The position numbers and the translations under genes are program-made. Source: Clostridiales bacterium UBA1246 (GTDB lineage Bacteria > Bacillota > Clostridia > Oscillospirales > Oscillospiraceae). Taken from it: 7,403 nucleotides of DNA. Of this stretch, positions 1 to 6,531 are shown piece after piece. Location: positions 9,535-16,937 of the forward strand of contig DBWE01000097.1 of assembly GCA_002308315.1 (NCBI GenBank). Direction: 5' to 3'. The notes beneath the pieces were generated by a model, which worked only from the letters and a program-made list of their open reading frames with translations, was not told the origin of the DNA and made no database searches. Within the stretch, counting starts at the first letter, position 1. Every line of letters begins with the position of its first letter.

Positions 1-912
1 GCCCGGGAATTGAAGGAAGCGTATCCCGGCGCCGAGCTCTGGATGCTTTGCGGCGAGGATATGTTTTTTACTCTGGACCGGTGGTATCGCTCGGAGTTTT
101 TATTCGAAAACGTAAGCATAGCGGTTTTCGCGCGCAATGATTTTTCGGAGGAAAAGCTTTCACGGCATGCGGAGACGCTGCGACGTGAAAAAGGCGCGAC
201 GGTTCGCCTGATAGCGACGGATCCCGTTGTCATTTCGTCCACGGGGCTTCGTGAAATGCTGAAAAACGGAGCCGGCGGAGATTATCTGAGCGACGGAGTA
301 TATTCATATATCCTGAAAAACAGGTTATACGGCGTCCGACCGCAGCCCGACAAGCTGTGGAGACTGGTGAAACCGTGGATCAGTGAAAACCGCATGCTCC
401 ACGTGGAAGGCTGCCGCGAAGAAGCGGTAAAGCTCGCGCGGCGCTGGGGCGCAGACGTCCTTGACGCCGAAAACGCCGCCGTGCTGCATGATCTGACAAA
501 GGGCATGGCCCCAAATGAACAGTTGATATTATGCAAAAAATATGGTAAAATAATCAGAAACATCGAAAAAGAAGATCATAACGTGCTCCACGCCTTTACC
601 GGAGCCGAGATCGCCGGCGCACTTTTCGGAGTTTCCGACGAAGTGTGCAGCGCGATAAGATGGCATACTACCGGTAAGGCGGACATGACCCTTTTGGAAA
701 AAATCATATGGCTGGCCGATTACATCGAGCCTTCAAGGAGCTTTCCGGGGATCGAAGAAGTGCGAAGGCTCGCTTATTGCGATATCGACGGAGCAATGAC
801 GCTCGCGCTGCGTATGAGTCTTGATAATCTGGAACGCAGGGGAATAAAACCGTACGGCGCCACGTTTGAAGCGCTGGCGTTTCTGACTGACGGGGGAGAA
901 AAAAAGATATGA
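1..912 (+). CDS. nadD: NadD–YqeK fusion: nicotinate-nucleotide adenylyltransferase C-terminal part plus HD-domain Ap4A hydrolase (5'-truncated)
   Basis: The reading frame is open from base 1, so the true start and the N-terminal nucleotidyltransferase motif lie outside the window. Numbering residues from base 1, about 1-112 match the end of NadD, which adenylylates nicotinate mononucleotide in NAD synthesis: a YPGAELWMLCGEDM stretch, the hallmark ISSTGLR at 78-84, and a closing YILKNRLYG. From about 120 to 300 the protein matches YqeK, an HD-superfamily metalloenzyme reported to split diadenosine tetraphosphate symmetrically. Visible metal-site candidates are H134, the HD pair H163-D164, H197, H222 and D240, and the family signature LADYIEPSRSFPG is intact. 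No stop or plausible internal start separates the halves, so this appears to be one polypeptide; many Firmicutes carry two adjacent genes instead. The stop overlaps the next ATG as ATGA, indicating translational coupling. Family calls are firm; the activity of each half is inferred. Confidence 0.93.
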   Translation, partial: ARELKEAYPGAELWMLCGEDMFFTLDRWYRSEFLFENVSIAVFARNDFSEEKLSRHAETLRREKGATVRLIATDPVVISSTGLREMLKNGAGGDYLSDGVYSYILKNRLYGVRPQPDKLWRLVKPWISENRMLHVEGCREEAVKLARRWGADVLDAENAAVLHDLTKGMAPNEQLILCKKYGKIIRNIEKEDHNVLHAFTGAEIAGALFGVSDEVCSAIRWHTTGKADMTLLEKIIWLADYIEPSRSFPGIEEVRRLAYCDIDGAMTLALRMSLDNLERRGIKPYGATFEALAFLTDGGEKKI

Positions 913-2696
913 AGCTTTTTGGCGGAATGCGCCGCAGACAAACTGACGAATTTATCGACAACGACGAAATGTCCGCGGTAAACGAAGATGCCGATATTGA
1001 AAAAGAAATAGACGAAATAATCGAAGACGAGAGCCTGCTCTCGGACGTGCCGGACGAAGAAGACAGCGAGGATTTTACCCGCGTGTTCCGAACCGCGGAT
1101 GAGATCGGCGACGATACGGACGGAGAAGAGCACTATCACACTCCCGAGGAAGAGGAAGAGATCGAGGAGATGATATTTGCTTATCAGCGCCGCAAAAAGA
1201 AGAGAAGGATTATTATTTGTTCCGCGGTCGCGGTCCTGCTTGTGGGAGCGGTCGTCGGATATGCGTCTTTTGTTAAGCCTCCGGCGATGAAGCCGTCGAC
1301 ATATACGAACAGGCCTCTGCCGACGGCGGACAGCGAGGAGATCCCTGAGGTGCCGCCGCTGAACGCCGATGAGGAGCTCGGAGACAAGCCGGAGGTCCAG
1401 GCCGGCACAAAGACAAGACGCGAGGGTATCCGTACGTTCCTGCTGGTTGGCATGGAGCAGAGCTTTGCCAATACCGATACTCTTATGGTCGGAATGATAG
1501 ATACCAACGAAAAGACCGTTGATATTGTCAGTATCCCCCGCGATACCTGCGCCAATGTGGTTTATGAAAGCAAAAAGATCAACGGCGTTTACGCATACAG
1601 CGGCGGGATCGACGGGCTGGTCAAAGCCGTGGAGGACATGACAGGCTTCCCGATAGACAGTTATATCATGGTAAATGTCAAAGGTTTCGTATCGCTTGTG
1701 GATACCGTCGGCGGAGTCAACTTCAACGTGCCTTACAATATGAATTATGACGACCCGACGCAGAACCTGCATATCCATTTCAACACCGGAGAACAGTATC
1801 TTTCCGGCAGCGACGCGGTCAAGGTCGTACGCTGGCGTCAGAACAACGACGGCAGCAACTACGGCGATATAGTCCGCATTCAGACGCAGCAGGATTTTCT
1901 GAAAACGATAATCAAAAAATGCCTGTCTCTGTCCAATATCACAACAAAGCTTAAGGATTATATCGACATTTTCAAGACCTATGTCACCACCGACCTTACC
2001 ACGGGAAATCTGCTGTGGTACGGCGAGCAGTTCCTGAAGATGTCCTCGGACGGCTTCCGTTTCCATACGCTGCCGTCAAATTACTACGATTCGATCAAGG
2101 GCTTTTCTTACGGCACCATACTCGTGGACGAGTGGCTTGAGCTCCTCAACGAATCGCTCAATCCCTTTGAGGAAGAGATCAAGCTTGAGGATATCAACGT
2201 AGTGTCGCGCAACTCACGCGGTGAGCTTTACGCAACGACGGGCTATATTGCCGGCGGGTACGATTCCTTCCTTGATTACAACGAGTTTATCAAGACTCTT
2301 TTCCCGGATAATGATAATGACGACGAAGACAGCGGGGAAGAAGAGCAGAATAACGGCGGCACGAGCGGCAATTCTTCTTCGAATACGTCAACCCCCGTGA
2401 ATACCGCGCCCCCGGATGTCACTACGCCTCCTGACGACGTGACGCCTCCTGACGACGTGACGCCTCCTGACGACACTACGCCTCCGGACGACACTACGCC
2501 TCCGGACGATACGACGGTCCCGGACGATACGACGCCTCCGGACGACACGACGGTCCCGGACGATACGACGCCTCCGGACGATACGACGCCTCCGGACGAT
2601 ACGACGGTCCCGGACGACACGACGGTCCCGGATGACGTGACGCCCCCGGACGACGTGACGCCGGCGCAGCCCGATGAGCCTGTAACGGAGGAATGA
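909..2696 (+). CDS. LytR-CpsA-Psr (LCP) family cell-wall glycopolymer transferase with acidic N-terminus and hexapeptide-repeat tail
   Basis: LCP proteins are extracytoplasmic enzymes that move lipid-linked anionic glycopolymers onto peptidoglycan. Layout of the 595 residues: cytoplasmic 1-93, very acidic from 13 to 87 (about 36 Asp/Glu against 3 Lys/Arg); basic cluster 94-100 (RRKKKRR); one membrane segment about 101-121; linker; LCP catalytic domain about 172-390. LCP signatures are present: TDTLMV at 189-194 with D190, SIPRDT at 208-213 with R211 and D212, a KINGVYAYSGG segment at 223-233, the FVSLVDTVGGV core at 260-270, and R308, R310, R323 and Q327 in the VVRWRQ…DIVRIQTQQ block. Residues 466-595 are low-complexity, ending in 14 PPDDTT-like hexapeptides; there is no LPXTG sorting motif. 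The start overlaps the upstream stop by 4 nt and has a GGGGGAG ribosome site at 892-898. Position between nadD/yqeK and rsfS is the usual Firmicutes arrangement. Which polymer it transfers cannot be read from sequence. Confidence 0.95.
   Translation: MKLFGGMRRRQTDEFIDNDEMSAVNEDADIEKEIDEIIEDESLLSDVPDEEDSEDFTRVFRTADEIGDDTDGEEHYHTPEEEEEIEEMIFAYQRRKKKRRIIICSAVAVLLVGAVVGYASFVKPPAMKPSTYTNRPLPTADSEEIPEVPPLNADEELGDKPEVQAGTKTRREGIRTFLLVGMEQSFANTDTLMVGMIDTNEKTVDIVSIPRDTCANVVYESKKINGVYAYSGGIDGLVKAVEDMTGFPIDSYIMVNVKGFVSLVDTVGGVNFNVPYNMNYDDPTQNLHIHFNTGEQYLSGSDAVKVVRWRQNNDGSNYGDIVRIQTQQDFLKTIIKKCLSLSNITTKLKDYIDIFKTYVTTDLTTGNLLWYGEQFLKMSSDGFRFHTLPSNYYDSIKGFSYGTILVDEWLELLNESLNPFEEEIKLEDINVVSRNSRGELYATTGYIAGGYDSFLDYNEFIKTLFPDNDNDDEDSGEEEQNNGGTSGNSSSNTSTPVNTAPPDVTTPPDDVTPPDDVTPPDDTTPPDDTTPPDDTTVPDDTTPPDDTTVPDDTTPPDDTTPPDDTTVPDDTTVPDDVTPPDDVTPAQPDEPVTEE
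2409..2660 (+). repeat. 14 tandem copies of an 18-bp in-frame repeat coding [P/V]PDD[T/V]T
   Basis: Fourteen contiguous 18-base units encode residues 501-584 of the LCP protein. The first is PPDVTT; the rest are PPDDTT, PPDDVT, VPDDTT or VPDDVT. Units 2 and 3 are identical at DNA level, as are units 10 and 11, and cct-ccg and gtc-ccg units partly alternate in the middle, as expected from duplication of 18- and 36-base blocks. Synonymous differences (gac/gat, act/acg, cct/ccc) show the array is not freshly amplified throughout. All 18-base gains or losses would keep frame. The encoded tail is proline-rich, strongly acidic and probably extended, lying outside the membrane. Confidence 0.97.
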
Positions 2697-2699
2697 TAT

Positions 2700-3059
2700 A
2701 TGCTCACACCGGAAGAATTGATGAAACTTGCAGTCAAAGCTTTGGACGGCAAAAAGGCCAGGGATCTGGTCGTTTTGAAAACATATGAGCTTACCGTGCT
2801 TGCGGATTATTTCATAATCTGTACCGCCGGTTCGACTACACAGATAAAGACGCTTTCCGACGAAGTCGGCAAGGTGCTTACCGAAGCCGGCGAGCCTCCG
2901 CGCCGCACCGAAGGCTACAGGGGCGGCGGATGGGTCCTGCTTGATTTCGGCTGTATCGTCGTGCATATTTTCCTTAACGAGACCAGGCAGTTTTATGATC
3001 TTGAGCGTCTTTGGAGCGACGCCGAAAAGGTCGACGTTTCAGCGCTTATCACACAGTAA
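2700..3059 (+). CDS. rsfS: Ribosomal silencing factor RsfS (Iojap/YbeB family)
   Basis: RsfS binds ribosomal protein uL14 on the free 50S subunit and blocks joining with 30S, lowering translation when nutrients are scarce. The 119-residue product has the usual family length and its conserved run: an LVVLKTYELTVLADYFIIC segment at 22-40 with the DYF core, a GSTTQIKTL stretch, then EGYRGGGWVLLDFG near 73-86, VVHIF, and R…FYDLERLW towards the end. The start ATG follows the LCP stop by 3 nt. Its Shine-Dalgarno GGAGG (2687-2691) sits inside the last codons of the LCP gene with 8-nt spacing, so translation is probably coupled. It is cytoplasmic. Nothing is missing or unusual in the sequence. Confidence 0.96.
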   Translation: MLTPEELMKLAVKALDGKKARDLVVLKTYELTVLADYFIICTAGSTTQIKTLSDEVGKVLTEAGEPPRRTEGYRGGGWVLLDFGCIVVHIFLNETRQFYDLERLWSDAEKVDVSALITQ

Positions 3060-3074
3060 GAAGGTTTGCAGTAA

Positions 3075-5492
3075 ATGAAATACGAATTTCACGCAATAGA
3101 AAAAAAGTGGCAGAAAAAATGGGATGAGGAGAAAACGTTCAAGGCCGTCACCGGGGACTCCAAACCGAAATTTTACGGCCTTATAGAATTTCCATATCCG
3201 TCGGGAGAAGGTCTGCATGTCGGTCATCCAAGACCGTATACCGCTATGGATATCATAGCGAGAAAACGCCGCATGCAGGGCTACAACGTGCTTTTCCCCA
3301 TAGGCTTTGACGCCTTCGGTCTGCCTACGGAGAATTATGCGATAAAGCATCATATGCAGCCGTCTGTCGTAACGCAGCGCAACATAGCGCATTTTACCGA
3401 GCAGCTGAAGACCCTGGGATACAGCTTTGACTGGGACAGATGCGTAGATACCACCGACCCGGAGTATTATAAGTGGACACAGTGGATATTCCTCAAAATG
3501 TTCGAAAAGGGTCTTGCGTACAAGACGTATATGCCGGTCAACTGGTGTACCTCCTGCAAATGCGTGCTTGCAAACGAGGAAGTCGTTGACGGCGTATGCG
3601 AGCGCTGCGGCAGCCCCGTTATCCGCAAGGAAAAGAGCCAGTGGATGCTCGGGATCACAAAGTACGCTCAGAGGCTGCTTGACGATCTTGACGGGCTGAA
3701 TTTTATCGAAAGAGTTAAGATCCAGCAGCGCAACTGGATAGGCCGCTCCACCGGAGCAGAGGTGGTTTTTTCAACGACGGCGGGGGACAGCATCACGGTG
3801 TTCACCACGCGGCCCGATACGCTCTTCGGCGCCACCTATATGGTCATTTCGCCCGAGCACGAGCTGGTGAACAAATGGCTCGACAAACTTGAAAATGCCG
3901 AAGAGGTCACGGCATATAAGGAAGAAGCCGCAAAGAAATCCGATTTCGAACGTACCGAGCTTTCCAAGGAAAAGACCGGCGTGGAGCTCCGCGGAGTCAG
4001 AGCAGTCAATCCCGTGACGGGCGGAGAGCTTCCGATATTCATAAGCGATTACGTGCTTGCCAGCTACGGTACGGGCTGCATCATGGCAGTGCCGGGTCAC
4101 GATACGCGCGACTGGGAGTTTGCGAAAAAATTCTCTCTGCCGGTCATAGAGGTCGTTTCCGGAGGCGACGTTTCCAAAGAAGCGTTTACCGACTGCGAGA
4201 CGGGAACGATGGTAAATTCGGGCTTCCTCAACGGACTGAGCGTTGAACAGGCCAAGAAAAAGATCATCGAATGGCTCAGCGACAAGGGCCTCGGGAAAGA
4301 AAAGGTAAACTATAAGCTCAGGGACTGGGTATTTGCAAGACAGCGCTACTGGGGTGAACCGATACCCATCGTCAAATGTCCCGTCTGCGGTTTCGTGCCC
4401 CTGCCGGAAAGCGAGCTGCCGCTGCTTTTGCCGGAGGTAAAATCATACGAGCCTACCGATAACGGCGAGTCGCCGCTTGCCCATATCAGAGATTGGGTAG
4501 AGTGTACCTGTCCCAAGTGCGGAGGGAAAGCGGAAAGGGAGACCGATACGATGCCGCAGTGGGCGGGATCCTCGTGGTACTTCCTGCGCTATATGGATCC
4601 ACACAATAAAAACGAGCTCGCTTCAAAAGAGGCGCTGGATTACTGGGGCATGGTAGACTGGTACAACGGAGGTATGGAGCATACCACCCTGCATCTGCTT
4701 TATTCACGCTTCTGGCATAAGTTCCTCTACGATATCGGCGTGGTGCCCAATCCCGAGCCGTATGCCAAGCGCACGAGCCACGGAATGATACTCGGCGAAG
4801 ACGGGCAGAAAATGTCCAAATCCAGAGGCAACGTCATCAATCCCACAGACATAGTCAATCAGTACGGCGCCGATACCATGCGTCTTTACATCATGTTTAT
4901 CGGAGACTTCGAAAAAGCCGCGCCGTGGTCTTCGGACGCCGTGAAGGGCTGCAAACGCTTCCTTGACAGGATATGGAATTTGGGAGAACGCGTTTCCGGA
5001 GGCGGAAAGGGATATTCCCGCAACAACGAGGCTTCGATCCATCGCACGATAAAAAAGGTGAGCGAAGACATTGACGCGATGAAGTTCAATACCGCCATCG
5101 CTGCCATGATGTCTCTGGTCAACGAGTTTTACGACAAGGGCGCCGACAGGGATGATTTCTGCGCTCTTCTGAGGCTGCTTTCGCCTTTCGCTCCGCATAT
5201 TGCCGAGGAGCTTTGGCAGCTCCAGGGACAGAAAGGAATGTGCTGCACCCAGCCGTGGCCGGAGTATGACGAGTCGAAAATGGTAGAGGCTGAGAAAACC
5301 ATTGCGGTTCAGGTCAACGGCAAGCTCAAGACCACGGTCACCGTCGCGACCGACGCGGCAGACGATGCGATCACCGCCGCCGCGTGCGCGGACGATAAAA
5401 TCAAAAAGATACTCGGAGAGTCGGAGCTTATTAAAACCATAGTAGTAAAAAACAAGCTCATTAATCTTATCGTTAAGCCCAAAAATGCTTGA
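3075..5492 (+). CDS. leuS: Leucyl-tRNA synthetase (class I, with CP1 editing domain)
   Basis: This cytoplasmic enzyme charges tRNA-Leu and clears mischarged norvaline or isoleucine through its editing domain. The 805-residue length is close to that of Bacillus-type LeuRS. Landmarks in order: class I signature HVGH at 48-51, in a [11 protein letters not shown] context of the clostridial type; a first CxxC…CxxC zinc knuckle at C158, C161, C175 and C178; the editing domain about 221-415 with the threonine-rich TTRPDT at 244-249 and HDTRD at 342-346; a second cysteine cluster C435, C438, C479 and C482; GSSWYFLRY at 498-506; KMSKS at 579-583; and an anticodon-binding C-terminal region with [12 protein letters not shown] at 703-714. 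All catalytic motifs are intact. The ATG lies 15 nt after the rsfS stop with AAGAAGG (3058-3064) as ribosome site. No T-box leader fits in that gap, so any such control must act on the whole operon from outside the window. The stop codon lies within the -35 box of the rpsU promoter. Confidence 0.98.
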   Translation: MKYEFHAIEKKWQKKWDEEKTFKAVTGDSKPKFYGLIEFPYPSGEGLHVGHPRPYTAMDIIARKRRMQGYNVLFPIGFDAFGLPTENYAIKHHMQPSVVTQRNIAHFTEQLKTLGYSFDWDRCVDTTDPEYYKWTQWIFLKMFEKGLAYKTYMPVNWCTSCKCVLANEEVVDGVCERCGSPVIRKEKSQWMLGITKYAQRLLDDLDGLNFIERVKIQQRNWIGRSTGAEVVFSTTAGDSITVFTTRPDTLFGATYMVISPEHELVNKWLDKLENAEEVTAYKEEAAKKSDFERTELSKEKTGVELRGVRAVNPVTGGELPIFISDYVLASYGTGCIMAVPGHDTRDWEFAKKFSLPVIEVVSGGDVSKEAFTDCETGTMVNSGFLNGLSVEQAKKKIIEWLSDKGLGKEKVNYKLRDWVFARQRYWGEPIPIVKCPVCGFVPLPESELPLLLPEVKSYEPTDNGESPLAHIRDWVECTCPKCGGKAERETDTMPQWAGSSWYFLRYMDPHNKNELASKEALDYWGMVDWYNGGMEHTTLHLLYSRFWHKFLYDIGVVPNPEPYAKRTSHGMILGEDGQKMSKSRGNVINPTDIVNQYGADTMRLYIMFIGDFEKAAPWSSDAVKGCKRFLDRIWNLGERVSGGGKGYSRNNEASIHRTIKKVSEDIDAMKFNTAIAAMMSLVNEFYDKGADRDDFCALLRLLSPFAPHIAEELWQLQGQKGMCCTQPWPEYDESKMVEAEKTIAVQVNGKLKTTVTVATDAADDAITAAACADDKIKKILGESELIKTIVVKNKLINLIVKPKNA

Positions 5493-5517
5493 CAATTATA
5501 TGCACGGGTATTATACT
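5489..5517 (+). promoter_or_regulatory. Vegetative sigma-A-type promoter for rpsU
   Basis: A perfect TTGACA -35 box (5489-5494) and a TATACT -10 box (5512-5517, one mismatch to TATAAT) are separated by exactly 17 nt. The -35 box contains the TGA stop of leuS. Transcription would start near 5524, giving a leader of about 29 nt before the rpsU GTG. This is the clearest promoter in the window and should be strong and constitutive. The start site is inferred from box spacing. Confidence 0.88.
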
Positions 5518-5536
5518 GTTACAGCTAAGGCCCATC

Positions 5537-5546
5537 GGAGGGAGGG
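5537..5546 (+). promoter_or_regulatory. Tandem Shine-Dalgarno of rpsU fixing a GTG start
   Basis: GGAGGGAGGG provides two overlapping anti-SD matches, the nearer ending 6 nt before the GTG at 5553. It supports that GTG as the start: there is no ATG at or upstream of the conserved bS21 N-terminus in frame. Confidence 0.85.
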
Positions 5547-5552
5547 AAATAA

Positions 5553-5738
5553 GTGTCGGAAGTCAGAGTTAAGGAAAACGAGTCTCTTGACAGCGCTCTG
5601 AAGAGATTTAAGAGAAGCTGCGCGAAGGCAGGCGTATTGGCTGACCTGAGAAAGAAAGAGTATTATCAGAGCCCCAGCGTAAAGCGTCGCAAGAAGTCCG
5701 AGGCCGCCAGAAAGAATAAGAACAAGAGATATTACTGA
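5553..5738 (+). CDS. rpsU: Small-subunit ribosomal protein bS21
   Basis: bS21 is a small basic protein of the 30S subunit, located near the 3' end of 16S rRNA and the mRNA entry region for initiation. The 61-residue product matches the family end to end: acidic-start [16 protein letters not shown], then [29 protein letters not shown], and a lysine/arginine-rich tail ending in YY. Length is typical. The start is GTG, decided by the strong tandem ribosome site just upstream. It has its own promoter overlapping the end of leuS and a hairpin terminator 12 nt after the stop, so it is probably mainly monocistronic, with possible read-through from leuS because no terminator is visible between them. 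In many Firmicutes rpsU sits next to yqeY; here it lies between leuS and a convergent unknown gene. Confidence 0.96.
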   Translation: MSEVRVKENESLDSALKRFKRSCAKAGVLADLRKKEYYQSPSVKRRKKSEAARKNKNKRYY

Positions 5739-5750
5739 TCATTGCCTGAA

Positions 5751-5780
5751 AAGCCCGATTATCTTTCGATAATCGGGCTT
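5751..5780. terminator. Bidirectional intrinsic terminator between rpsU and the convergent minus-strand gene
   Basis: AAGCCCGATTATC (5751-5763) pairs perfectly with GATAATCGGGCTT (5768-5780) around a 4-base TTTC loop, a 13-bp stem. On the plus strand the stem ends in CTTTG; on the minus strand it ends in CTTTTC, so both directions have a short U-run, neither long. It lies 12 nt after the rpsU stop and 26 nt after the stop of the opposite gene. The hairpin is certain; efficiency in each direction is inferred. Confidence 0.85.
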
Positions 5781-5806
5781 TGTAATTGCCGGGATTGCCG
5801 GATATA

Positions 5807-6496
5807 TCACATTTCCGATATCTCCTCCAGGCTCCATTCGGGATACATGGCTATCATTTCGGCGACGCCGTATTCCGCCGCCGCCGTTTCTTTCATCCTG
5901 ACTGTGGAAACGTCGTCAAAAAGTATGAAATGCTTTCCGTTATGACGGGAAATGTATTTGCAGCAAAGCTCATCGGAAACAAAGACCTCGCCCTCGGGCA
6001 GCCGGTCAACGAACGTTCCGCGTCCGTCCGGGCAGGGAAGCGAAAAACTGTGGCGCAGCCTTTCCAGGTCGAGTACGGTATTTTCCGCTCCGAATTTCCT
6101 CACGGCGTCTTCGAGCATTTGTCTGAAGCTTCCTCCGGTCACGGCGGAGGATATCACGGCCTTTGCTCCGCAGCCCGAGAGCCATGCTTCTTCCGTAAGG
6201 TATACGCCTATCCCGCGCGCCGTAAGAGCCCCGCAGATACGCATGGTCTCCAGCTGCGGCGCAGCGCCGAAGCCGAACATGACGGCTCGGAAGGCGTGCC
6301 GGAAGCATATATCGGCAACGGTACCGGCAAGGGAATACCGTATGTCGCCGCCGACGGCCAATATGCCGCCGCTGACTTCGTTTGAGGGTTCCCGCAGACT
6401 GTCAAAGCTGCAGGATAAATGCACCACGGGCAGCCTGAGTCTGCCTACGCTTCTAAGCGCGGAGTCTGCCGCAGCTGCCATCAATCTTTTATTCAA
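5807..6496 (-). CDS. Unidentified 229-residue soluble protein
   Basis: I do not recognise this protein. It reads from a TTG at 6496-6494 to TGA at 5809-5807. Composition is that of an ordinary cytoplasmic protein with no signal peptide or membrane helix. Alternating hydrophobic strand-like segments (PVVHLSC at 23-29, GGILAVGGD at 43-51, AVMFGFGA at 71-78, GIGVYLTEEA at 95-104, KAVISSAVTGGS at 112-123, TVLDLERLR at 140-148, GEVFVSDEL at 169-177, KHFILFDDV at 188-196) suggest an alpha/beta fold. Distinctive points are a glycine-rich GFGAAP loop at 75-80, a PCPDGRG motif at 154-160 and seven cysteines. Overlapping plus-strand frames (5786-6385, 5952-6518) give serine-rich or irregular proteins and lack the context that supports this one: a CGGAG ribosome site at its start and a terminator at its end. 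It is the only minus-strand gene here, convergent with rpsU and divergent from the peptidase gene. Confidence 0.78.
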   Translation of the reverse strand: MNKRLMAAAADSALRSVGRLRLPVVHLSCSFDSLREPSNEVSGGILAVGGDIRYSLAGTVADICFRHAFRAVMFGFGAAPQLETMRICGALTARGIGVYLTEEAWLSGCGAKAVISSAVTGGSFRQMLEDAVRKFGAENTVLDLERLRHSFSLPCPDGRGTFVDRLPEGEVFVSDELCCKYISRHNGKHFILFDDVSTVRMKETAAAEYGVAEMIAMYPEWSLEEISEM

Positions 6497-6505
6497 TATG
6501 ATATG

Positions 6506-6510
6506 CTCCG
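6506..6510 (-). promoter_or_regulatory. Shine-Dalgarno (CGGAG on the minus strand) fixing the TTG start of the unknown gene
   Basis: The plus-strand CTCCG reads CGGAG on the minus strand, with GGAG ending 9 nt before the TTG at 6496-6494. The first in-frame ATG, five codons later, would be 24 nt away, too far for this site, so TTG is the better start. Confidence 0.65.
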
Positions 6511-6531
6511 TAATATGAAAGGGTGATATGC

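Noticed and set aside
774..2066. 430-codon open frame antisense to the nadD/yqeK end and LCP gene
   Set aside because: It opposes well-supported genes with clear family motifs, gives a His/Val/Arg-skewed product without any recognisable domain, and has no supporting context; it is a codon-bias shadow.
2388..2966. 192-codon antisense frame with striking RRRHVV-type repeats
   Set aside because: The repeats are simply the reverse reading of the 18-base array in the LCP gene; the frame also runs through the conserved rsfS gene.
5424..5459. GAGCTT / AAGCTC inverted repeat near the end of leuS
   Set aside because: Only 6 bp with a 24-nt loop, inside coding sequence and without a U-run; not a terminator.
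4704..5495. 263-codon antisense frame over the 3' part of leuS
   Set aside because: The plus strand holds intact KMSKS and anticodon-binding regions of LeuRS; the antisense product has no recognisable motif.
6497..6502. TATGAT as a possible -10 box for the peptidase gene
   Set aside because: Nothing resembling TTGACA lies 16-18 nt upstream (the region reads GCTGCC), and AT-rich matches of this kind are common.
5786..6518. Overlapping plus-strand frames of 199 and 188 codons opposite the unknown gene
   Set aside because: Products are serine-rich or irregular, and the rpsU terminator and the ribosome site at 6506-6510 favour the minus-strand reading.
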